From: Bacillota bacterium
Lineage (GTDB): Bacteria > Bacillota > UBA4882 > UBA10575
Assembly (NCBI GenBank): GCA_003511465.1
Contig: DOID01000017.1
Coordinates: 1,521 to 9,336, forward strand
Reading direction: 5' to 3'
DNA length: 7,816 nt
Shown here: positions 1 to 5,800 of the stretch, piece by piece
Position numbering within the stretch: position 1 is the stretch's first letter
Layout: every line of letters starts with the position of its first letter
Program-made: the position numbers and the translations under genes
The notes under the pieces: generated by a model
Told to the model about the DNA's origin: nothing
The model's input: only the letters and a program-made list of their open reading frames with translations
The model's database searches: none

Positions 1-16
1 AGGAGGTGTCAGGACG

Positions 17-442
17 ATGGCCAAAAAAGTAGCGGCACTGATCAAGTTACAAATACCTGCCGGGAAAGCTACTCCTGCTCCGCCAGTTGGCCCCGCTCTG
101 GGACAACACGGTGTTAATATTATGGAGTTCACCAAGACATTCAATGAACGGACCGCGAGTCAGGTCGGGATGATTATCCCAGTTGTGATCACTGTTTATG
201 AAGACCGGTCTTTTACATTTATTACAAAAACTCCGCCGGTACCGGTCTTGATTAAAAAAGCAATCAATTTGGAGAAGGGGTCCGGGGTTCCCAATAAAGA
301 AAAAGTCGGCAAAATTACTGCGGACAAGGTTCGGGAAATTGCCGAATTAAAAATGGTTGACTTGAATGCGGCCAGCGTCGAAGCGGCCATGCGAATGGTC
401 GAAGGCACTGCGCGTAGTATGGGAATTACCGTTCAAAAGTAA
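17..442 (+). CDS. rplK: Large ribosomal subunit protein L11
   Basis: L11 binds helices 43/44 of 23S rRNA and, with the L10-L12 stalk, forms the GTPase-associated centre used by EF-G and EF-Tu; it is also needed for RelA-type sensing of uncharged tRNA. The 141-residue product has the usual family length. The N-terminal domain carries the proline-rich segment PAPPVGPALGQHGVNIMEF (from about residue 20), with prolines 22, 23 and 26. Prolines 22 and 26 are known sites of thiostrepton/micrococcin resistance and are unchanged here. The rest (about 72-141) is the RNA-binding domain, with KEKVGKITADKVREIAELK and the C-terminal GTARSMGITV. The ATG is set by AGGAGGTG at 1-8. In most bacteria nusG and secE lie upstream, which here would be outside the window. 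rplA follows after 81 nt, as is typical of the L11 operon. Confidence 0.98.
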   Translation: MAKKVAALIKLQIPAGKATPAPPVGPALGQHGVNIMEFTKTFNERTASQVGMIIPVVITVYEDRSFTFITKTPPVPVLIKKAINLEKGSGVPNKEKVGKITADKVREIAELKMVDLNAASVEAAMRMVEGTARSMGITVQK

Positions 443-459
443 AACCTTCTCTCCCTCAA

Positions 460-502
460 GTGGGAGGATGCGCGTAAAGCGGAGACATCCGTTAGTACCA
501 CC
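460..502 (+). promoter_or_regulatory. Putative L1-binding mRNA element (L1-stalk mimic) before rplA
   Basis: The rplK-rplA spacer folds into an element resembling the L1-binding part of 23S rRNA (helices 76-78). GTGG (460-463) pairs with CCAC (498-501). GGATG (466-470) pairs with CATCC (486-490). A small CGC/GCG hairpin (471-473/479-481) caps it. The unpaired GA (464-465) faces GTTAGTA (491-497). The string GTGGGAGG...CC...TACCAC has the same order and spacing logic as the L1 stalk of 23S rRNA as I remember it. L1 is a known autogenous repressor that binds such a mimic in E. coli, where the site lies upstream of rplK. The element ends a few bases before the rplA Shine-Dalgarno (AAGGAGGA, 507-514), so bound L1 could block rplA translation. 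CTCCC (451-455) can instead pair with GGGAG (462-466), an alternative fold. The function is inferred. Confidence 0.7.
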
Positions 503-523
503 AAACAAGGAGGATTAACGATA

Positions 524-1234
524 ATGCCGAAACATGGCAAAAAGTATTTAGAGATGGTAAAAGCGGTGGACCGGAATAAGCTCTACGAGCCCGGGGAAGC
601 CATCGCTCTGCTTAAGGAAATTGTGAAAGCTAATTATGATCACACGGTGGAAGTGGCGATCCGTTTAGGGGTCGACCCTCGTCACGCCGACCAACAGGTC
701 AGGGGCACGGTCGTGCTGCCTCATGGAACCGGAAAAACCCAACGCGTTTTAGTCATCGCCAAAGGGGACAAGGCAAAAGAGGCGGAAGCTGCCGGTGCCG
801 ATCGGGTCGGTGCAGAAGATGTGATTGAGGAGATCCAAAAAGGGTGGCTAGATTTTGATGTTGCTGTGGCAACTCCTGATATGATGGGGATGGTTGGCCG
901 CTTAGGTAAAATCCTCGGCCCCAAAGGTTTAATGCCCAACCCCAAAACGGGAACCGTCACGATGGAAGTAGAAAAGGCGGTTCAAGAAATTAAGGCCGGT
1001 AAAGTTGAGTACCGGGTTGATAAGAGCGGGATTATTCATGTTCCCATTGGGAAATTGTCCTTCACCCCCGACCAGTTGAGTGATAATTACAAACGCTTAA
1101 TGGGCGCGGTAATTAAAGCGAAACCATCGGGAGCGAAAGGAACTTTTCTTAAGACCATTACCCTTTCGTCAACCTATAGCCCAGGCATTAAAGTTTCGCC
1201 GCAGGCCACGGCTTTGCTGGCCGTCGGCGAATAA
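524..1234 (+). CDS. rplA: Large ribosomal subunit protein L1
   Basis: L1 binds the mobile L1 stalk of 23S rRNA, which helps release deacylated tRNA from the E site, and it represses its own mRNA. The 236-residue length fits bacterial L1 (about 230). The family signature LGPKGLMPNPKTGTVT is intact at residues 131-146. The N-terminal MPKHGKKYLEMVKAVD and the C-terminal GTFLKTITLSSTYSPGIKV are also typical. The two halves of domain I (about 1-67 and 160-236) flank the inserted domain II. The ATG is preceded by AAGGAGGA (507-514) at good distance, just after the putative L1-binding element. The stop is followed by the L10 leader, not directly by rplJ, so rplJL can be tuned apart from rplKA. Confidence 0.98.
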   Translation: MPKHGKKYLEMVKAVDRNKLYEPGEAIALLKEIVKANYDHTVEVAIRLGVDPRHADQQVRGTVVLPHGTGKTQRVLVIAKGDKAKEAEAAGADRVGAEDVIEEIQKGWLDFDVAVATPDMMGMVGRLGKILGPKGLMPNPKTGTVTMEVEKAVQEIKAGKVEYRVDKSGIIHVPIGKLSFTPDQLSDNYKRLMGAVIKAKPSGAKGTFLKTITLSSTYSPGIKVSPQATALLAVGE

Positions 1235-1291
1235 GAAATACTAAACACAAGCTATCTCCAGGTAACCTAAGAACAATTTAATATGTACTGA

Positions 1292-1400
1292 CCATAGACA
1301 GCAGGTATCTGTGGGAAAACCCACGGATTTAAGGTCTCCTGCCGAGGTTGGGATCTTTTCGTTTGTTTAATAACGAGCCCTCTCTCAATGTCTATGGAAG
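1292..1400 (+). promoter_or_regulatory. L10 leader (autoregulatory RNA of rplJL)
   Basis: The region upstream of rplJ carries the hallmark strings of the L10 leader family: GACAGCAGG (1297-1305) and CCTGCCGAGGTT (1338-1349). GCAGG (1301-1305) pairs with CCTGC (1338-1342). Inside it is a 9-bp hairpin (1307-1315/1320-1328, one G-U) with an AAAA loop. Between them lies a lopsided internal loop (1 nt against the 9 nt 1329-1337), the kind of place where L10 binds. CCATAGAC (1292-1299) is a perfect complement of GTCTATGG (1390-1397), which sits in the loop of the following terminator. This gives a long-range closing helix that should disfavour the terminator. In B. subtilis the L10(L12)4 complex is known to bind such a leader and promote termination. 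The same control is inferred here: excess L10-L12 lowers rplJL transcription. The stretch 1235-1291 shows nothing clear. Confidence 0.88.
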
Positions 1401-1413
1401 GGCTCGTTTTATT
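1372..1413 (+). terminator. Intrinsic attenuator of the L10 leader
   Basis: AACGAGCCCT (1372-1381) pairs perfectly with AGGGCTCGTT (1399-1408), a 10-bp stem with a 17-nt loop, followed by a T-rich run (TTTTATTT, 1407-1414). It lies between the L10-binding domain and the rplJ start, so it acts as an attenuator and not as the end of the operon. Its loop holds the 3' strand of the leader's closing helix (1390-1397), so leader folding and terminator formation compete. Confidence 0.88.
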
Positions 1414-1453
1414 TACGAGTAAAGATTGAAGGCTTTTAAAAGGAGGTGAAAAA

Positions 1454-1978
1454 ATGGCGAGACCGGAAAAGGAAGCGATCGTAAATGAAGTATATGAGAA
1501 ACTAACGAAATCCCAGTCCGTGGTGTTGGTGGACTTTCGGGGACTAACCGTGGGAGAAGCAACGGAGTTACGGAAGAAACTAAGAGAAGCGGGTGTGGAA
1601 TTACGGGTCCTCAAAAACACCTTAACCCGTTTTGCCGCGGAAAAAGCAAATCTTGGCGACTTGAATGCTTATCTTCAAGGACCGACGGCGATAGCTTTCG
1701 GGTATGACGACCCGGTTTCCCCGGCGAAGATTCTGTCTGAATTTGCGAAGGATCACAAGAAATTAGAGTTAAAAGGCGGCGTCTTGGAGGGTAACGTGAT
1801 TGATCAGGCGATGGTTACCGCCCTGGCTGAATTACCGTCCCGGGAGGTTCTCCTTGGTCAATTGGCTGGTTTGATGCAAGCGCCCCTTCGCAATTTTGCC
1901 AATGTGCTTTCGGCACCAATCCGAAATACTGTTTATGTGTTGGAGGCGGTTCGGCAGAAAAAAGCCGAGGTTGCCTAA
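1454..1978 (+). CDS. rplJ: Large ribosomal subunit protein L10 (stalk base)
   Basis: L10 anchors the L7/L12 stalk to 23S rRNA and, in complex with L12, represses its own operon. The 174 residues match the family length (about 165-180). The N-terminal domain begins MARPEKEAIVNEVYEKL and contains VVLVDFRGLTVGEATELRKKL and the rRNA-binding segment ELRVLKNTLTRFA (about 50-62). QGPTAIAFGYDDPVSPAKIL in the middle is typical. The C-terminal part (LRNFANVLSAPIRNTVYVLEAVRQKKAE) is the helix that carries the L7/L12 dimers. The ATG follows a near-complete Shine-Dalgarno AGGAGGTGA (1441-1449) with a 4-nt gap. An L10 leader with attenuator precedes it, and rplL follows after 44 nt. Confidence 0.97.
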   Translation: MARPEKEAIVNEVYEKLTKSQSVVLVDFRGLTVGEATELRKKLREAGVELRVLKNTLTRFAAEKANLGDLNAYLQGPTAIAFGYDDPVSPAKILSEFAKDHKKLELKGGVLEGNVIDQAMVTALAELPSREVLLGQLAGLMQAPLRNFANVLSAPIRNTVYVLEAVRQKKAEVA

Positions 1979-2022
1979 ATTATTACCCCAAATTAAAATT
2001 ATTTATTTAGGGAGGAAGTTAA

Positions 2023-2397
2023 ATGTCTAAAATTGATGAAATCTTAGAGGCCGTTAAAGGAATGTCCGTATTGGAATTGAATGATTTAGTAAAAGCCTTT
2101 GAAGAGGAATTTGGTGTTTCCGCGGCTGCCCCCATGGCTTTTGCGGCCCCAGCTGCCGGCGCCGCTGCTGCTCCGGCTGAAGAAAAAACCGAGTTTGATG
2201 TTATTTTAACATCAGCCGGTGAAAAGAAGATTAACGTGATTAAGGTTGTCCGTGAACTGACCGGTCTTGGTCTGAAAGAGGCCAAAGAGCTGGTGGACAA
2301 TGCGCCGAAGCCGATTAAAGAGGCAATCGCGAAGAAAGATGCCGACGAGATCAAAGCTAAACTGGAAGAAGCCGGAGCATCGGTCGAAGTTAAGTAA
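2023..2397 (+). CDS. rplL: Large ribosomal subunit protein L7/L12
   Basis: L7/L12 is the multi-copy stalk protein that recruits EF-Tu, EF-G, IF2 and release factors and stimulates their GTP hydrolysis. The 124 residues show the standard three-part design. The dimerising N-terminal helices (about 1-34, KIDEILEAVKGMSVLELNDL) bind L10. The hinge is flexible and rich in Ala and Pro (about 35-54). The C-terminal factor-binding domain runs from about 55 to 124, with EFDVILTSAGEKKINVIKVV and GLGLKEAKELVDNAPKPIKE. The ATG is preceded by AGGGAGGA (2009-2016) at 6 nt. The gene ends 13 nt before a strong terminator, so it is the last gene of the rplJL unit. Rare in this window, the hinge codons are mostly GC-rich Ala codons. 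Confidence 0.98.
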   Translation: MSKIDEILEAVKGMSVLELNDLVKAFEEEFGVSAAAPMAFAAPAAGAAAAPAEEKTEFDVILTSAGEKKINVIKVVRELTGLGLKEAKELVDNAPKPIKEAIAKKDADEIKAKLEEAGASVEVK

Positions 2398-2410
2398 ATT
2401 ATCTAAGGAA

Positions 2411-2440
2411 AAGAGGCTGTCAAAAGACAGCCTCTTATTT
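2411..2440 (+). terminator. Intrinsic terminator after rplL
   Basis: AAGAGGCTGTC (2411-2421), an AAAA loop (2422-2425) and GACAGCCTCTT (2426-2436) form a perfect 11-bp hairpin, followed by the T-rich TTATTT. It separates rplJL from rpoB. The T run is interrupted by A, so some read-through into rpoB is possible, as at the partial attenuator known between rplL and rpoB in E. coli. Confidence 0.9.
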
Positions 2441-2467
2441 ACAATTAAACTTGCACTTCAGTACCAT

Positions 2468-2519
2468 AATTAAAATTATTTAATTCGTTGTTGACAAAAT
2501 AAAATAACAGTGATATAAT
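2468..2519 (+). promoter_or_regulatory. Consensus sigma-A promoter of rpoB, with UP-like tract
   Basis: TTGACA (2491-2496) and TATAAT (2514-2519) are both perfect matches to the housekeeping sigma consensus, with the ideal 17-bp spacer. TGA just before the -10 gives an extended -10 (TGnTATAAT). Immediately upstream is an AT-rich tract (AATTAAAATTATTTA, 2468-2482) in the place of an UP element for the alpha-subunit C-terminal domains. The start of transcription is expected at about 2525-2527, giving a leader of nearly 300 nt. This would be among the strongest kinds of promoter and makes rpoBC a transcription unit separate from rplJL. Confidence 0.92.
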
Positions 2520-2525
2520 CCTTTA

Positions 2526-2655
2526 ATGCTGGAGTCTTTAGAGTAATCGTGTACATACCATCACCTTGTTATATGTGGGTGATTTTGATTTTCTCTTTAA
2601 TAATTACTTTAACAATCCAAGAACGGATATTTTTTAAACCGCATTAGGCAGGGAT
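2526..2655 (+). promoter_or_regulatory. Upstream part of the rpoB leader RNA, structured, function unknown
   Basis: No convincing gene lies here. Pairings that can be seen are TTAGAGTAAT (2538-2547) with ATTACTTTAA (2603-2612), 10 bp with one G-U. They enclose a hairpin of ATCACC (2560-2565) with GGTGAT (2578-2583). A competing pairing is ACATA (2553-2557) with TATGT (2572-2576). At the end, GCA-TT-AGGC (2641-2649) can pair with GCCTTGC (2667-2673), a 7-bp helix with a 2-nt bulge. That helix would hold the 5' arm of the next terminator in its loop and use bases of its stem. I recognise no known riboswitch, T-box or ribosomal-protein leader consensus. Part of the pairing is AT-rich and could be chance. 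Confidence 0.45.
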
Positions 2656-2728
2656 AACTGGGGTTAGCCTTGCTTTTGCCATTTTATCCATAAAAGTGGT
2701 TAAAGCTTCTGGTCCCCAGTTTTTTTTT
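2656..2728 (+). terminator. Long intrinsic terminator/attenuator in the rpoB leader
   Basis: AACTGGGG (2656-2663) pairs perfectly with CCCCAGTT (2714-2721), running into nine T (2720-2728). The inside is also nearly fully paired. GCTTTTGCC (2672-2680) pairs with GGTTAAAGC (2698-2706), with one U-U and one G-U. ATTTTA (2681-2686) pairs with TAAAAGT (2691-2697) with a bulged G, closed by the loop TCCA. The whole is one long hairpin with the classic T run. It lies downstream of the rpoB promoter and about 100 nt before the start codon, so it should act as an attenuator. Confidence 0.85.
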
Positions 2729-2729
2729 C

Positions 2730-2753
2730 GCAATCTATGATTTGCCTTTTTTT
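2730..2753 (+). terminator. Second, short terminator-like hairpin in the rpoB leader
   Basis: GCAATC (2730-2735) pairs with GATTTGC (2739-2745), with one bulged T and a 3-nt loop, followed by C and seven T (2747-2753). The stem is short and weak, so it may act only as a pause or backup. Its 3' arm TGATTTGC (2738-2745) is also an exact complement of GCAAATCA at 2786-2793, so the nascent RNA could later refold. Confidence 0.45.
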
Positions 2754-2770
2754 AAACTCAACTTTATAAC
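2742..2770 (+). promoter_or_regulatory. Possible second promoter of rpoB, downstream of the terminators
   Basis: TTGCCT (2742-2747, four of six matches to TTGACA) and TATAAC (2765-2770, five of six matches to TATAAT) are 17 bp apart. Transcription would start near 2777 and bypass both leader terminators. The region is AT-rich, so a chance match is quite possible. It is listed because it would explain how an essential gene is expressed behind two terminators. Confidence 0.3.
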
Positions 2771-2811
2771 GGCTTTCGCAAAAATGCAAATCAAATTGGT
2801 AAATATAGAGA

Positions 2812-2819
2812 AGAGGTGA
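2812..2819 (+). promoter_or_regulatory. Ribosome binding site that decides the rpoB start
   Basis: AGAGGTGA (2812-2819) contains GAGGTGA, a 7-nt complement to the 16S rRNA 3' end. It lies 5 nt before TTG at 2825, nearly the same geometry as rplJ (GAGGTGA, 4 nt, ATG). The in-frame GTG at 2816 lies inside this site and has no Shine-Dalgarno of its own, which argues against it as the start. Confidence 0.75.
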
Positions 2820-2824
2820 GGATT

Positions 2825-5800
2825 TTGCCGGAAGAAAGGAATGGGGTCAGACGCCGCCGAGTTAGTTTTGGGAAAATCGATGAAATACTTAAGATCCCTA
2901 ATCTAATTGAGATCCAACAAAAATCCTATCAATGGTTTTTAGAGGAAGGACTACGCGAGGTCTTCCATGAGATCTCACCAATTCAAGATTTTACAGGGAA
3001 CCTTGTTCTTCAGTTTGTGGATTATGCTTTTGGTGAACCCAAGTATGATGTTGACGAATGTAAAGAACGGGATGCGAATTTTGCCACCCCGTTACGGGTC
3101 AAGGTCCGGTTGATCAATAAGGAAACTGGTGAAGTTAAAGAACAGGAAGTATTTATGGGTGATTTCCCGTTGATGACGGACAAAGGTACCTTCATTATTA
3201 ACGGTGCCGAACGGGTGATCGTTAGCCAGCTGGTGCGTTCCCCCGGCGTTTATTTTGGCAAAGCATTAGATACCAGTGGAAAGACAGTTTACTCCGCCAG
3301 TATTATTCCCAACCGCGGTGCCTGGCTGGAGATGGAGTTTGATGCCAATAACGTTTTGTTTATCCGGATTGACCGGACCAGAAAAATTCCGGCGACGATC
3401 TTCCTTAAAGCAATGGGGTTGGGTAATAATGTCCAACTTTTGGAACGCTATAATAACCACGAAGCAATCCAGAGTACCTTAGAACGGGACAGCACTCAGA
3501 GCCGGGAAGAGGCTTTAGTTGAGATCTATAAGCGTTTACGGCCGGGGGAACCGCCGACGGTAGATAGTGCGCGTACCCTGTTTGAAACCTTCTTTTTCGA
3601 GCCGCGTCGTTACGATTTGGCCGCGGTCGGTCGTTATAAGTTAAATAAAAAGCTTAATTTAGATTTTCCACCCCGTTCGATTCCCGCCCATGTCGATGAG
3701 GATGGGAATGAGGTTTCGGCGGTGGAAGCAGTTAAAACCCTCACCCCGGAAGACGTGGATGCGGTAGTCCGCTACTTGTTAGGGCTTTTGGATGGGCAGG
3801 GGGAAGTCGATGATATCGACCATCTCGGCAACCGGCGTCTAAAAAGAGTTGGTGAATTGCTGCAGAACCAATTCCGGATTGGCCTTTCCCGGATGGAACG
3901 GGTGGTTCGTGAGCGCATGACGATTCAGGACTTGGATGTGATTACGCCACAAGCCTTAATCAATATCCGGCCGGTTGTGGCGTCGATCAAAGAATTTTTT
4001 GGCTCCAGTCAGCTTTCCCAGTTTATGGACCAAACCAACCCGCTGGCGGAATTGACGCATAAACGGCGGCTTTCCGCATTGGGACCAGGAGGACTTTCGC
4101 GGGAACGGGCTGGCTTTGAAGTGCGTGACGTGCACCATTCACACTATGGCCGGATGTGCCCGATTGAAACGCCTGAAGGTCCGAATATCGGTTTAATTGG
4201 TTCGCTGACGACCTACGCCCAGATCAACGAATATGGGTTTATCGATACCCCGTACCGGCGTGTAAACGATGGGCATGTGAGCGATGAGATTGTCTATCTC
4301 ACCGCCGATGAAGAGGACAAATACATTATAGCCCAAGCCAACGAGACCTTTGACGCGGAAACACGGCTTTTTGACAATGAGAAAGTGTCAGCCCGGTTTA
4401 AGGAACAGATTCTGGTGGCGCCCCGTGGGGATGTGGACTTTATGGATGTTTCGCCAAAACAATTAGTCAGTGTAGCGACGGCGATGATTCCCTTCTTAGA
4501 ACATGATGACGCGAACCGCGCGTTGATGGGTTCCAACATGCAGCGGCAGGCAGTGCCCTTGTTAACTACGGAGGCCCCGTTGGTCGGAACCGGGATGGAA
4601 TACAAATCCGCCGTTGATTCGGGGGTGGTGATCACAGCCAAACAGGGCGGGACGGTTGAAAAGGTGACGAGCGAACAAGTTTTGGTCCGGACAGACGATG
4701 GTCGGACTGAACGTTACAAATTGCAAAAGTTCAAACGTTCGAACCAGGGCACTTGCATCAATCAGCGGCCGATTGTCGAATACGGGCAGCGGGTAGACGC
4801 TGGCGAGGTGATTGTCGACGGTCCTTCGACCGATCAGGGAGAACTGGCCTTGGGGAAAAACGTCTTGGTTGCGTTTATGCCCTGGGAAGGTTTTAACTAT
4901 GAGGACGCGATTTTAATCAGCGAAAAACTCGTTATCGAGGATACTTTTACTTCTATCCATATTGAAGAATATGAATGTGAAGCGCGCGATACGAAGCTGG
5001 GTGCCGAAGAGATTACCCGTGATATTCCCAATATTGCCGAAGGATCCTTGGATGACCTGGATGAAAGCGGGATCATTAGGGTTGGTGCCGAAGTCCGTCC
5101 GGGGGATATTCTGGTTGGCAAAGTAACGCCGAAAGGCGAGACTGAGCTGACGGCAGAAGAACGACTCCTTAGGGCTATCTTTGGGGAAAAAGCCAGAGAA
5201 GTTCGGGATACTTCATTAAAGGTACCCCATGGTGAATCGGGGATCGTTGTCGATGTGAAAGTGTTTAGTCGGGAAAACGAGGATGAACTTTCCCCTGGGG
5301 TGAACAAATTGGTGCGCGTTTATGTTGCCCAAAAAAGGAAGATCTCTGAAGGGGACAAGATGGCTGGGCGACACGGAAATAAAGGGGTAATCGCTAAGAT
5401 CATGCCGATGGAAGATATGCCCTTCTTACCGGATGGAACACCGGTGGAGATCGTTCTGAATCCGCTGGGGGTGCCGTCCCGGATGAATTTGGGGCAAATT
5501 CTCGAGACACATCTGGGCTGGGCAGCGAAAACCCTCGGCTTTAATGTGACCACTCCGGTATTTGACGGGATGTCGGAGGAAGAGATCCTTGGTCTTTTAG
5601 ACCAAGCCAAACTGCCGAAGGATGGAAAGATCACCCTTTATGACGGACGCAGCGGCGAACCATTTGATCGGTCGATTACCGTTGGTTATATTTATATGCT
5701 AAAACTTGCTCACTTGGTCGATGACAAAATCCACGCCCGTTCCACCGGGCCATATTCCTTAGTGACCCAGCAGCCATTGGGCGGTAAAGCCCAATTTGGC

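Noticed and set aside
1235..1291. Search for a separate rplJ promoter between rplA and the L10 leader
   Set aside because: TAATAT-like strings occur near 1279 but no acceptable -35 element lies at the right distance.
1991..2482. 15-nt direct repeat AATTAAAATTATTTA at 1991-2005 and 2468-2482
   Set aside because: Both copies lie in AT-rich gaps; the second fits an UP element but the first has no promoter next to it. Such a simple A/T string can recur by chance.
2526..2546. ATG CTG GAG TCT TTA GAG TAA mini-ORF at the predicted transcription start
   Set aside because: Six codons with no ribosome binding site; it would have to be leaderless and the exact start of transcription is not known.
2650..2669. 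Likeness of CAGGGATAACTGG in the rpoB leader to a conserved 28S/23S rRNA string
   Set aside because: The match is about a dozen bases without the neighbouring rRNA sequence, and the bases are explained by the terminator stem. Treated as coincidence.
2816..2818. GTG as the rpoB start, giving 1183 residues
   Set aside because: It lies inside the GAGGTGA ribosome binding site and has only AT-rich, non-Shine-Dalgarno sequence before it; TTG 2825 has ideal spacing. The 3-residue difference does not affect the identification.
4294..5634. Long open frames on the minus strand inside rpoB (4294-4641, 4897-5307, 5320-5634)
   Set aside because: They are antisense to conserved RpoB domains, have no ribosome binding sites or recognisable protein motifs, and their Ser/Pro-rich composition is that of a reversed coding strand.
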